DNA from: Pseudomonas sihuiensis
GTDB taxonomy: Bacteria > Pseudomonadota > Gammaproteobacteria > Pseudomonadales > Pseudomonadaceae
DNA: 64,000 nt
Assembly: GCF_900106015.1 (NCBI RefSeq)
Contig: NZ_LT629797.1
Location: 1,922,001 to 1,986,000 of the forward strand
Reading direction: 5' to 3'
Part shown: one piece after another, positions 19,101-26,148 of the stretch
Layout of the letters: each line of letters opens with the position of its first letter
Numbering within the stretch: the stretch's first letter is position 1
Translations under genes and position numbers: made by a program
Notes under the pieces: model-generated
Database searches by the model: none
Told to the model about the DNA's origin: nothing
Seen by the model: only the letters and a program-made list of their open reading frames with translations

Positions 19101-19544
19101 GCCGAGCAGCTGCTGCAGCTCCTGGGCTTCTTTCTCGGTAGCCGCTGCGGCCTGAGCGGCGGCCTCGGCAGCTCGCAGATCGGCCTGGGCCTTCTCCTGG
19201 GCGGCGCGCTCGGCGGCGTGGTAGGCGCGCATCGACTCGTTCTGAGCCGCTGCGTTTTCCTGCCAGTTTGCGCCCGCCAGGCGCGTGGCGTTGGCGCTTT
19301 CCATCATGCTGGCCGCAGCAGCGTCGGCGGCGACCTTTTGCTGTACCGCCGCCTCGGCGATGCCACGCAGGCGCGCGGCTGCCTGATCTGCAGTCTCGCC
19401 CAGGTGATTGAGTTCAGCGCTTGATGTTGCTGCGCCCGCGCCGACCCCCTCGACGGTCTGAGCAAGCCCCTGCAGCTCGCGCTGGCCTTGTTCCAGGTCA
19501 GTCTTGAGGCGCAGAGCAAACTCGATATCACCGCGATTGTTCAT
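16104..19544 (-). CDS. Tail tape measure protein
   Basis: The longest phage gene: 1146 residues, highly helical, rich in Ala, Gln and Glu. It contains the TMP-type segment MQITDITTSLASGMPIWL near 220-240, a short hydrophobic stretch around 265-290, long coiled coils at 480-860, and a C-terminal low-complexity Ala/Thr region with GAT-like repeats near 930-1010. It sets tail length during assembly and exits during DNA injection. Size and helix content, with the frameshifted chaperone just upstream, define a siphovirus tail. A TTTTG-N6-CAAAA dyad lies 60 bp upstream of its ATG. Confidence 0.93.
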   Translation of the reverse strand: MNNRGDIEFALRLKTDLEQGQRELQGLAQTVEGVGAGAATSSAELNHLGETADQAAARLRGIAEAAVQQKVAADAAAASMMESANATRLAGANWQENAAAQNESMRAYHAAERAAQEKAQADLRAAEAAAQAAAATEKEAQELQQLLGKIDPVIRKLDELDNMEQQLRRARASGQIDLDTFDDFNAKLQTQRQLLGGTTDQMRVAGITAGQYQQAMRQLPMQITDITTSLASGMPIWLVAVQQGGQIRDSFGGWANAGRALVSTINPLTLAIASVTAAIGATVIAAVQGAAETYEYEKAIALTGNSAGVSADQLAAMARQIDAVSGTQRQAAAALAEVTAAGKFTADQIQLIATTAVVMENSIGRAVSTTVDEFKKLAEEPAEASAKLNEQYNYLTLAVYEQIAALEAQGDQAGAAQVAMEALAEAMQSRAADIAGNLGLVESAWQAVKNVAAEAWDAMLDIGRADTLEDKLAEVARQRQTAMFGVRGDRVGGGIDPALEARLAAEEEGLREQIRLRDEQAKQTAEAAEAEREAIATSQERTKAADAFVKGAEAQLQSLQNLTSVERAQRVMQEQNIEATSELGKRMLEAAEATDKQREANQAEADAKRAATEEQRKATAALREQERAAQAALRATEQSVRQQLSYVQGLEDQAAKIGLTAAEVRQYELAEKGLTGAMRARADAALALIDAAEAQRQADANARTNVGLEAEFLRAAGRETDAALLEIRTKFAGMRTEFEKAGNEAGLAWLDKLIPVAEAKVRVDDVQREMDRIRAEQQRQEQSVNVQQDAGLITELQARERILEIHRETYAQLEQIRPVLAELAAQPGAVGEAASQALYALDAQAQRLMATTTLLQETLRTGIEGGLTSALSGLARGTMDLRDAVTALGQSVADALAQMAAKNLAEGLTNSVMGMFGSGADAAPETAAATATATAITTASTAGATAMGTGITAGGTTAATAMAGAITTAGTTAAAAMAQAIIGASAASSTSDAISGVASVAAVAASTGGHITGPGTTTSDSIPAWLSNYEFVTRAAVVQQPGALAFLHDFNARGMAAVNDYRVRHSTGGLAGVPAPALPSPGLANTRLAEPAKESGTTLKNSQNFYLIDDPQRIGDVMSGPVGNEAIAVAISREPGKFRQILGLNN

Positions 19545-19603
19545 CGGTCAGCATCCAGATGGGTGGGATGCCGACATGCTCGCGCGCGCGGGGCAGGATG
19601 TAA

Positions 19604-19619
19604 TTTTGACGAGGCAAAA
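19604..19619 (-). promoter_or_regulatory. Late-unit dyad TTTTG-N6-CAAAA before the tape measure gene (site 1)
   Basis: A 16-bp dyad, TTTTGACGAGGCAAAA on the plus strand, in the 164-bp gap upstream of the tape measure gene. The surrounding GTAATTTTGACGnGGCAAAA context is shared with sites at 25748 and 35604. A binding site for a Mor/C-type activator of late transcription is proposed. Confidence 0.55.
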
Positions 19620-19635
19620 GCATGCACAGCCAGGC

Positions 19636-19655
19636 GCATCTAACGATATAGATGC
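19636..19655. repeat. Hairpin GCATCTA-N6-TAGATGC
   Basis: A perfect 7-bp inverted repeat in the gap between the 55-residue gene and the tape measure gene. It could attenuate read-through between late units or be part of a regulator site; no T-run follows on either strand. Confidence 0.5.
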
Positions 19656-19708
19656 ACCTTGCTGTGTCGATGGCGGCTAGTTACCCGCCGCCAGGGTTCG
19701 GGTGTTAC

Positions 19709-19876
19709 TTACAGGTCGGGAGAGTCGCCTTTCAACTGCTCGATCGCCTCGCGGCATTCCTGCGAGGTGGTGCGCTGCAGCTCGGCCTGGGCGGTGTCGC
19801 CTTCAGCTTCGCTGTAAGGCTGGTTATGTTCGGCAATCTCTGCAGTACGTTGCAGCTCGGCAATGGCCTGTTTCAT
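19709..19876 (-). CDS. Small phage protein after the tail assembly chaperone
   Basis: A 55-residue reading frame starting MKQAIAELQRTAEIAEHN and ending KGDSPDL. It is supported by a strong ribosome site, AGGAGG, 6 bp before its ATG and by its fit between the chaperone extension (stop at 19885) and the intergenic gap. It is acidic and helical. No family is recognised. Confidence 0.65.
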   Translation of the reverse strand: MKQAIAELQRTAEIAEHNQPYSEAEGDTAQAELQRTTSQECREAIEQLKGDSPDL

Positions 19877-19884
19877 GGTGCCTC

Positions 19885-20549
19885 CTACGGCAACAGCTCT
19901 TTGAAGTGCTTGTTGGCGGCCTCACCACCGGCGAAGGCCAGGTTCATGTCCTTCAGCATCTCGGCACGCTCCGTGCGCCGCCGGCGCTTTTCAGCCTCGA
20001 ACAGCAGCAGGATCTGCCGCTCGGTGTAGCGGCCTATTCGCTCGACGTCGCCGTAGCCGGCGCGGATGAGGCAGGCATAGACGTCTGCCCAGCGCGCTGC
20101 TTTTCCGCCTCGGCCGCCCGGTAACGCTCGGCCAGAATCCGGCTTAGGGCGCGCCGATAGAAAAAAGGGCCGTTGGCCGTCCACCACTTGTAAAGCAGGG
20201 CATCGCCTTCGTCCTGGTCCTTGAGCGTGCGCAGCTCCTCGACCTCGATGTCGGCCGAGGTGGCCACCGCCTGCAGGACGTCATCCAGGTGCGCAACGAC
20301 CAGCTCCATGATCTGTTCCAGGGGCGGCACCGAGTCGGCCTTGATCAGCTCGTACAAACCGTCCAGGAACGGCTTGAGCTGCTGGCGAACCTGCAGGCCC
20401 TCGACGAAGCCATACTCGCGCACTACGACAACGCGCCCGTTCAGCTTCGCCTCCAGGTTGGGGTGAAGTTTCTGCAGGTCATCCGCGCCCTCGGCCGCTG
20501 GGGCCTCGGGCGCGCTGATGATGCCTTGCTTCTTCTTGCGCTGGGCCAT
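19885..20549 (-). CDS. Tail assembly chaperone, extended -1 frameshift product
   Basis: The long form of the tail assembly chaperone (lambda gpGT analogue). Translation would begin at 20549 and shift -1 at the GGAAAAG heptamer (20100-20106), continuing in the second frame to 19885. The second frame (WADVYACLIRAGYGDVERIGRYTERQ) has no good start of its own and is clearly coding. The layout, immediately upstream of the tape measure region and downstream of the tail tube gene, is that of siphophages. The long form is expected to chaperone the tape measure protein. Confidence 0.72.
20034..20549 (-). CDS. Tail assembly chaperone, short form
   Basis: A 171-residue protein (lambda gpG analogue) starting MAQRKKKQGIISAPEAP, read in frame 0 to a stop at 20034. 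Its C-terminus after the slippery site (QTSMPASSAPATATSSE) is low-complexity, typical of the terminated form. It is made in excess over the frameshifted form to coat the tape measure protein during tail assembly. The start is 2 bp past the tail tube stop. Confidence 0.75.
   Translation of the reverse strand: MAQRKKKQGIISAPEAPAAEGADDLQKLHPNLEAKLNGRVVVVREYGFVEGLQVRQQLKPFLDGLYELIKADSVPPLEQIMELVVAHLDDVLQAVATSADIEVEELRTLKDQDEGDALLYKWWTANGPFFYRRALSRILAERYRAAEAEKQRAGQTSMPASSAPATATSSE
20100..20106 (-). promoter_or_regulatory. Probable -1 programmed frameshift heptamer GGAAAAG
   Basis: In frame 0 the codons are GCG GAA AAG; slipping back one base gives GGA AAA, which tRNA-Lys and, through G-U pairing, tRNA-Glu can re-pair with. 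The second coding frame opens exactly here. The lambda counterpart is GGGAAAG. Confidence 0.6.
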
Positions 20550-20551
20550 GG

Positions 20552-21325
20552 TCAGGCAGCCATTTCAACGAAGCGGCCAAACTGACCCAGGTCGCCCGAG
20601 GCGGGCTTGCTGGAATCCAGCAGCGTGGTGAAGGTGACCGGCGAGCCGGCCAACTGGTTGCCGCTGGTAATGAGCGAGAGCTGTTGCAGCAGGCCGGCGC
20701 TGGTCTTGTACAGCTCGACCAGGATCGGTGCCCCGTTCTCGGCCAGGTTGATGCCCTTGTACTTCAGCGCGTAGTTCTTGTCGGTACCGGCCAGGAAGGC
20801 GGCCTGCTTGGTGGCCCCATGGCTGTAAGCGGCTACCAGCGGCTGAGTCGGCGCAGGCGAGGTCGGCAGGGTCAGGATCTCGACATCGCCGAACACGTCA
20901 TAGTCGAAGTGGGTACCGCGCACCAGCTCGGCCGGGGTCGGCGTCAGGCTGTCGGTGATGACCAGGTCGGTCACGTTCATGTGATCGAGCGCGATCAGGT
21001 CACCATCTGCCACCGGGTTCGGCAGCTCCTCACCGGTCACGGTGCCGGCGATCTGCGCGCTCATGCGCGAGCGGGTGAAGCGGCCAACGTTGTCGGCATC
21101 GAGCTGGTGCATGGTGGCGTTCCAGGTCATGCCCAGCTCTTTGCCAAAGTCACGCACCATGGCATTGACGCCGCTGAACGACTCCCGGTGTTGAACGCGG
21201 GTTTCGGCGCCCTGGCCCGACAATTCGGACACATCACCAATCCAGACCCAGGGGCCCAACAAACCACCCGCGAGGATCTCGGCAATCCACAGCTTGCCTT
21301 GGCCGAAGTAGTAAGACTCAGACAT
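20552..21325 (-). CDS. Phage major tail tube protein
   Basis: A 257-residue protein beginning MSESYYFGQGKLWIAEI. It has the mixed beta composition of siphoviral tail tube subunits and sits directly before the frameshifted chaperone. It should form the non-contractile tube. Called from position and length; the Pfam family cannot be confirmed here. Confidence 0.78.
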   Translation of the reverse strand: MSESYYFGQGKLWIAEILAGGLLGPWVWIGDVSELSGQGAETRVQHRESFSGVNAMVRDFGKELGMTWNATMHQLDADNVGRFTRSRMSAQIAGTVTGEELPNPVADGDLIALDHMNVTDLVITDSLTPTPAELVRGTHFDYDVFGDVEILTLPTSPAPTQPLVAAYSHGATKQAAFLAGTDKNYALKYKGINLAENGAPILVELYKTSAGLLQQLSLITSGNQLAGSPVTFTTLLDSSKPASGDLGQFGRFVEMAA

Positions 21326-21336
21326 TGTGCACCTCG

Positions 21337-21546
21337 TTATTCGGCAGCCGGAGCGGCGGCGTCGGTAGTTTCAGGGGTTGCGACCACACCCGCGCGAATC
21401 AGGAAGTCGCGCTCGGGGGCGGTCACGGTGATGGTCGCGCCTTTGGGGTGATCCTCGCCGGCATGCTTGTGCGGCTTGGCCAGTTTCACCTTGTGCAGCT
21501 CGGGCTTGGCGGCCTGCTTGGCTGCGGTTTCGGGTTGCTTGCTCAC
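21337..21546 (-). CDS. DUF2635-type small phage protein
   Basis: A 69-residue Lys/Ala-rich protein with the C-terminal strand ATITVTAPERDFLIRAGVV. Such small proteins precede the tail sheath or tube gene in Mu-like phages (Mu gp38 region). It overlaps the stop of the previous gene by 4 bp. Its role is unknown. Confidence 0.65.
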   Translation of the reverse strand: MSKQPETAAKQAAKPELHKVKLAKPHKHAGEDHPKGATITVTAPERDFLIRAGVVATPETTDAAAPAAE

Positions 21547-21983
21547 GGGTTGCCCCCTAGTACGTGGGTGGTGGTGTAAATGTCGATCCAGAGCACACGG
21601 TCGCTGTCGCTATCGAGCACCTGGCCCTTGAGCCAGATGCAATCCTTCCAGCCGGCTGGGGCCCAGCCGATAAGGGCCTCTCGGGCCTTACCGGCAAAAA
21701 TCATCACTTCATCCTTGGCCGCGTCCGCATGCAGGTCGCGGTAGTTCCTGGCGCAGATCACTACGCCGAACACGGCACCGGCTGCTGCCTTGCGCTTGGG
21801 TTGCGGGCCATCGGCTGCCGGGTTGGTCTCGGCAGCCAGTACCACCCAGCAGTCGCCGGTGCGGAAGTCCTGCAGCCCCTTGAGCGTGTGATACGCGGCG
21901 GCGCCGTTGACCTCGCCGAAGTCCTGCACCTGGTCGCGCAGGCGGTTCTCGACGAGCGTGGTATCCAGGGGCGCGAAGTTCAT
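21543..21983 (-). CDS. Mu gp37-like protein (DUF1834), tail terminator type
   Basis: A 146-residue protein beginning MNFAPLDTTLVENRLRDQV. The N-terminus (LVENRLRDQVQDFGEV) and its place after the gp36-like gene match the Mu gp37 family, which acts at the head-tail joint or tail completion. Its ATG overlaps the gp36-like stop (TGATG). Confidence 0.78.
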   Translation of the reverse strand: MNFAPLDTTLVENRLRDQVQDFGEVNGAAAYHTLKGLQDFRTGDCWVVLAAETNPAADGPQPKRKAAAGAVFGVVICARNYRDLHADAAKDEVMIFAGKAREALIGWAPAGWKDCIWLKGQVLDSDSDRVLWIDIYTTTHVLGGNP

Positions 21984-22498
21984 CAGTACGCCCGCCTGCT
22001 GGTGCGGTCGAACACGCTTGGCGCGGACTCGAAACGCACGTCGAGCTGGTTCGGGTTGCTGGTGATTGGATCCTCGGCGCCCAAGCTGAACTTGCCCTCG
22101 GCGACCAGGCCCAGGAACTTCAGCGCATCCTTGTAGTTGCGCACGATCGGGTCAGAATCCTCTTTGCCGCCACGGTCCTTGTGCAGCAGGTACCGGGCGA
22201 TATCGCGCGCCCAGCCGGTGACCAGTTTCGGTACCGGGCTGAGCGGCAGCGGGTAGCTGCGCTTGGCCAGGTAGCCGTCAATCAGGCTTTCAGCCTCGGT
22301 GACGGCGTCCTGGATGCGCTGCAGGGCATCATCCGCGACGGCAACCAGGTCAGCCGCCCAGGCGCTGCGGTCAGCGCCGCGCAGGGTGGCCTCCATCAAG
22401 TCGGTGGCCACCGCGCGCACGCCTTCCTTGGTGGCCACCTGGGCCAGTTCGCGTGCGCCTGGGCGTTCGGCCAGGTCGTCGAGGCTGATGTACTGCAT
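21983..22498 (-). CDS. Mu gp36-like protein (DUF1320), head-tail connector
   Basis: A 171-residue DUF1320 protein with the typical N-terminus MQYISLDDLAERPGARELAQ and the conserved segments AESLIDGYLAKRSYPLPLSPVP and ARYLLHK. In Mu-like phages this protein follows the major head protein and is thought to join head and tail. Confidence 0.85.
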   Translation of the reverse strand: MQYISLDDLAERPGARELAQVATKEGVRAVATDLMEATLRGADRSAWAADLVAVADDALQRIQDAVTEAESLIDGYLAKRSYPLPLSPVPKLVTGWARDIARYLLHKDRGGKEDSDPIVRNYKDALKFLGLVAEGKFSLGAEDPITSNPNQLDVRFESAPSVFDRTSRRAY

Positions 22499-22501
22499 GG
22501 G

Positions 22502-23281
22502 TTACTCCACCCGCTCGCCGACACGGCCGGAGAAGATGCCGCGCTCAACCTTGAGGTTGGGCTCGCTCTCCAGCTGCTCGATCTGCTCAGCCGTCAGTGC
22601 ATCCAGGGCGATGCCGAAGCCCTCGCGGGTGAAGCGAAAGCCACAGCGGCGGAAGCCCTGCTCGGGAATCGCCACCACCCAAAGCCCCTCGATATCGCCG
22701 TCGTCGTCCAGGCCATCAACAGCATCAGTGGCATTGCCACCTGCAGGCGATGCCGCTGCCTGCGCCTCCGCACCTGGTTGAGTCACAACGGCATCGCCCA
22801 CAGACGCCTGGGGCGCGGCAGATGCCGGTTGGCTGGTGGCGGCCGCCGTATCAGGCGCGGCCGGGGCGGTATCAGGGTCGCCAGTGGACGGCGCAGGCGT
22901 AACCGCTGCGCCGATACCCACCTTGGCCTCGATCTGCATAGCCAGTTGCTCAGGCGGCAACTCGGCAAAGCCCTCGATCTCGACGAACTGGCCGACCTGG
23001 CGCAGCAGCGGCTCATCGAGCTGCGACAGCTGGATCAGGTAGCCCAGGTTCTCCCCAGCGGCTTCGAGCATGTCCAGATACGCGCCAATCTCATCACCGC
23101 CCAGGATCACGACCGGGTGGGCTTCCTGCCCGCTCGAACCGGCGTCCGAGCCGGGTGCCTCGCTCTTGGTAGGTGCCGCCAGCTGGTTGTCCAGCTTTTC
23201 GGCGGCCGCTGGGGCTGCCTTTTCTGCGCTCTTGGTAGGCGCCTTTGCAGGCGCCTTGGTAGCGGTTGATTTACCAGCCAT
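22502..23281 (-). CDS. Ala/Pro-rich head protein with C-terminal FluMu_N-type domain
   Basis: A 259-residue protein. The first about 50 residues are a Lys/Ala/Pro-rich basic linker, a middle helical module covers about 60-120, a low-complexity Ala/Pro/Ser linker follows, and the C-terminal module RRCGFRFTREGFGIALDALT resembles the small Mu-like prophage FluMu N-terminal (HI1506-type) domain. The domain normally occurs as a small protein after the major head subunit, so this looks like a fusion with an additional N-terminal module. Confidence 0.65.
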   Translation of the reverse strand: MAGKSTATKAPAKAPTKSAEKAAPAAAEKLDNQLAAPTKSEAPGSDAGSSGQEAHPVVILGGDEIGAYLDMLEAAGENLGYLIQLSQLDEPLLRQVGQFVEIEGFAELPPEQLAMQIEAKVGIGAAVTPAPSTGDPDTAPAAPDTAAATSQPASAAPQASVGDAVVTQPGAEAQAAASPAGGNATDAVDGLDDDGDIEGLWVVAIPEQGFRRCGFRFTREGFGIALDALTAEQIEQLESEPNLKVERGIFSGRVGERVE

Positions 23282-23293
23282 GCATCACCCCCA

Positions 23294-24184
23294 TCACAGC
23301 CACGGCGTGACGAGCACGTCGACGGCGTTGCGGTTGATGTTGGTGGAGCCGTTGGCGCCACGCTCGGCCTGGACAATCTCCAGGGCCTGTTCGCGCAGAG
23401 TCGGCGGCACTACCAGGAGGCGCGGACGAATGCCCAGCTTGCGATCGCGATCGCCGGTCATGGTCTGCATGGAAGCGAAGACGTCATTGAAGGCGGTGGC
23501 ATCCAGCGTCTCGCGAGAGGCATAGGCCAGCTGCCAGAGGCCGAAGCCTGCGTTCAGGCGGCCATCTGCACCGTACACGTACTCCTTGCGCATGAAGACG
23601 TTCTCGTCGCGCTCCTGGTCCATCGACACGAACTGATAGTTGCGGCGACGCTGCAGGATGATCGGGCGGATCACGCGCGAGGTGTCGAGGATGAACCAAG
23701 GGGTACCACTACCACCCTGGAAGTTGCTCTTGCTCACCTCGGCGCCGGCCTTGTTCGTCACCGGGTGATCGGTGTCGAAGAAGTTCTGACCGTCGTAGCA
23801 AGGCAAGGTGAAGCCGTTGCTCAGCAGGTCATACACCAGGGAGCCGGGATGCTCTGCGGCGTCTTGGCCAAGCTGGGCCATAAGCGGGCTGAACACACCG
23901 TAAGAGTCGTCTTCGATGTTCTCGCGGGGAACGCCCACGGTGTTTTCGAAGGTTTTGTTCTTGATGGTGTAGTCATGCAGAGCCAGGTTCTGGATGACGC
24001 GGTCGCCGATCCACTCGCGGAAGCCAGTGGTCTGGCCCAGCCATGGATAGGTCTCTTTGCCAGTGGTCGAGGGCACATCCAGCACGAACGGCGCGTAGTC
24101 GGGCTGGATACCAGCGAAGGCGTTCTGGAAGGCGGCCTTGTAGCCGGTGAACAGCAGCTGCAGGTTTGCGCGGTTGATGATCAT
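23294..24184 (-). CDS. Major capsid protein, Mu gpT-like
   Basis: A 296-residue major head subunit of the Mu gpT family: MIINRANLQLLFTGYKAAFQ, PWLGQTTGFREWIGDRV and the family block NTVGVPRENIEDDSYGVFSP are diagnostic. It forms the icosahedral shell with the decoration protein encoded 14 bp upstream, after processing or scaffolding by the protease/scaffold gene. Confidence 0.93.
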   Translation of the reverse strand: MIINRANLQLLFTGYKAAFQNAFAGIQPDYAPFVLDVPSTTGKETYPWLGQTTGFREWIGDRVIQNLALHDYTIKNKTFENTVGVPRENIEDDSYGVFSPLMAQLGQDAAEHPGSLVYDLLSNGFTLPCYDGQNFFDTDHPVTNKAGAEVSKSNFQGGSGTPWFILDTSRVIRPIILQRRRNYQFVSMDQERDENVFMRKEYVYGADGRLNAGFGLWQLAYASRETLDATAFNDVFASMQTMTGDRDRKLGIRPRLLVVPPTLREQALEIVQAERGANGSTNINRNAVDVLVTPWL

Positions 24185-24198
24185 CTGAGTCTTGCTCC

Positions 24199-24606
24199 TT
24201 AGATTTCGACCCAGACGCCTGCCTCATCCACATCGCGGATGATGCCGGCTACCGAGCGGGTGTTGGTGGCAGAGGTCTTGGCGACCGTCTGGTCGTCGAC
24301 GATGTACGCCGTGTTGCCGATATCGGCGCGGGTGATCTCGTCGGCCGAGGCGCTGTTGGAGAACCGGAACACACCACGGCGGATCTCGATGCGCAACGCA
24401 CCGTCAGCACCATCGCGGTTGTCCACATGTTCCTCGGCACGGCCACGCGCCTTCAGGGTGGTCGAGGTACTACCTGGCACCGAAAAACCCGCCGCGTTCA
24501 GGCAAGCCAGGGAACCGGCGAAGATGCGAGTAGAGGCAGCGACGGGGTCGTTGAACTGCACGCCATCGCGGCGGGGGGTGTTGCGGTCTTTGGTGAGCGC
24601 GGTCAT
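24199..24606 (-). CDS. Head decoration / capsid-associated protein
   Basis: A 135-residue beta-rich protein between the protease/scaffold and the major capsid genes (MTALTKDRNTPRRDGVQFND). Its position and the RIFAGSLACLNAAG segment fit the DUF2190-like or decoration proteins of D3112/B3-type phages. No catalytic motif is present. Confidence 0.65.
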   Translation of the reverse strand: MTALTKDRNTPRRDGVQFNDPVAASTRIFAGSLACLNAAGFSVPGSTSTTLKARGRAEEHVDNRDGADGALRIEIRRGVFRFSNSASADEITRADIGNTAYIVDDQTVAKTSATNTRSVAGIIRDVDEAGVWVEI

Positions 24607-24609
24607 GGC

Positions 24610-25713
24610 TTATTGCTCCTCGGCCTTGGCGGCCTTGAACTGTTCGGCGGTCAGGCCCATGGCCGAGCAAACAGCCAGCTCTTCCTTGGTCAGGCCGTTT
24701 TTCTCGTCCGTTACCGGTGGTTTGCCCTGGGTCTGACTGGAGGCCAGCGCAGCGATCGGCGCAGCCTTGTCCAGGTAGGCGGTCAGGGCGGCGCGGTTGC
24801 TCTTGCCGAGGTCGCGTGCCCACTCTTCCATCGGCTTGGCCAGTCGGCCGTCCTCCAGGGCGGCGGTGATCTGGCTGTCGAGATCCTTGTCATCACGCTC
24901 ACCCAGGCGTGCGGTCAGCGCGGCGATATCGGCCTTCAGGCCTTCGGCCACGGACAGCGGCACGAACTGCGCCGGATCAGGGGTGGCGGTCGCCTTGGCC
25001 TTGAGGCCGGTGCAGGCTGCCAGCATGGCTTCGCCACCGGCCTTTTCATCCAGGCCCAGCAGCTTGCGCAGGTTGGTGGTGTGGGCGGAGAGCGCGGCGA
25101 CTGCCTGCTCTTCGGTGGTGTTCTCGGCCAGGCCGAGGGCGGCGATCAGCGCCTGCAGCAATTGGTTCACGGGGTTTTCCTCTGGGGAGTCATCGAAACA
25201 GCCGAACGACGCGGCGGCGCGCAGGCTGAGTTCCTGCATGCCGTCGATTGCCGGGGCATTGGTGAGCGCGCCCATCTGCACGTCCAGGACGTCGCCGGTG
25301 GTCGGGTGGTAAAGGAACACGGGGGAGAAATACTGGTACTCGCCCTCGGCGATGTACTGCGCGGCGCGGGCGGTCAGCTGCACCCGGGCGAACAGGCCTT
25401 CACCTTCACGCCACTGCAGGTCGGTGTACCAGCCCGCGGCGGGCGCCGGCTGGCCGTTCTCTTCCTTGAGCAGAGTCTGGTGCTCGTAATCGACCACGCG
25501 CTTGTTCTTGGTGGCGTGGAAGCGCTCGATGACCTTGGTGGCCACCGCCTGGTTGATGTGCCAGGACGGCACCTTGATCTCGCGGCCATCAGCCGGCAGG
25601 AAATGGCCAGCCGGGGTCACCTGAACCCAGATGGTGTTGTCGGCAGCCGGCGCCCCCAGTACGAAACTGCAGGCGGCAAGTGCAACGGCGAGAGGGAGGC
25701 GTTTTGTCTTCAT
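24610..25713 (-). CDS. Phage head protease with embedded scaffold, Mu gpI/Z-like
   Basis: A 367-residue protein of the Mu I-protease family (PF10123 type). The N-terminal half is the protease (VQVTPAGHFLPADGR, VDYEHQTLL, QYFSPVF). The helical Ala/Glu-rich C-terminal half from about residue 175 would be the scaffold, possibly also made from an internal start as in Mu gpZ. The ATG at 25713 lacks a strong ribosome site and lies only 35 bp after a late dyad motif, so the start is moderately secure. The first residues look like a signal peptide but are probably part of the protease core. Confidence 0.85.
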   Translation of the reverse strand: MKTKRLPLAVALAACSFVLGAPAADNTIWVQVTPAGHFLPADGREIKVPSWHINQAVATKVIERFHATKNKRVVDYEHQTLLKEENGQPAPAAGWYTDLQWREGEGLFARVQLTARAAQYIAEGEYQYFSPVFLYHPTTGDVLDVQMGALTNAPAIDGMQELSLRAAASFGCFDDSPEENPVNQLLQALIAALGLAENTTEEQAVAALSAHTTNLRKLLGLDEKAGGEAMLAACTGLKAKATATPDPAQFVPLSVAEGLKADIAALTARLGERDDKDLDSQITAALEDGRLAKPMEEWARDLGKSNRAALTAYLDKAAPIAALASSQTQGKPPVTDEKNGLTKEELAVCSAMGLTAEQFKAAKAEEQ

Positions 25714-25747
25714 GCCGGCAGCTTGGCGCGGCAGGCCGGGCAAGTAA

Positions 25748-25763
25748 TTTTGACGGGGCAAAA
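25748..25763 (-). promoter_or_regulatory. Late-unit dyad TTTTG-N6-CAAAA before the protease gene (site 2)
   Basis: TTTTGACGGGGCAAAA on the plus strand, in the only gap between the accessory operon and the head genes. It matches site 1 in 15 of 16 positions. It would restart late transcription downstream of the accessory genes. Confidence 0.55.
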
Positions 25764-25830
25764 ATCTCGCCGGCTGGCGAGGGCATTACGGCAGGAAATA
25801 AAGCCCGGCGTGAGGCCGGGCTAGGGAGGG

Positions 25831-26148
25831 TCAGCGCACGCGCAGGGCGTGGTCGGCGGGGTAGTCCAGCAGGGCCAGGGTGTTGTGCAGGGCTTGGTCG
25901 GCCAGCTCCTGCACTTTGTAGGCCTGCTGTTCCAGGTCGCCGGCCAGCACGTCCACCAGTTGGCACAGGTCGCTGCGCGACACATGGTCGAGCATGGCCG
26001 GGGTTTCGTCACCTTCGGCATCCACCGGCAGCGGCACGGCCAGCAGTTGTTTCAGGGCGCTCAGGGCGCCCATGCGTTCGGCCAGGCGGCGTGCGGCAAA
26101 AGCGTTAATCGCGGCCACTTGGTCGGGGCGCAGCTCATGCAGGCTCAT
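25831..26148 (-). CDS. Unrecognised 105-aa accessory phage protein
   Basis: A 105-residue, mostly helical acidic protein (MSLHELRPDQVAAINAFAARR), whose start overlaps the end of the Bro-N gene by 4 bp. It forms a two-gene operon with that regulator, between the Mu G-like and Mu I-like genes. In related Pseudomonas phages this interval holds host-take-over or anti-CRISPR genes. No family is recognised, and a role in counter-defence is only a positional inference. Confidence 0.7.
   Translation of the reverse strand: MSLHELRPDQVAAINAFAARRLAERMGALSALKQLLAVPLPVDAEGDETPAMLDHVSRSDLCQLVDVLAGDLEQQAYKVQELADQALHNTLALLDYPADHALRVR

Noticed and set aside
20120..20187. Independent start for the second chaperone frame at 20187
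   Set aside because: The upstream part of that frame is Arg/Pro/Gly-rich shadow sequence without a ribosome site; frameshifting explains the two frames better.
24610..25761. Upstream in-frame start at 25761 for the protease gene
   Set aside because: It would place the late dyad inside the coding region; the ATG at 25713 gives the N-terminus expected for the family.
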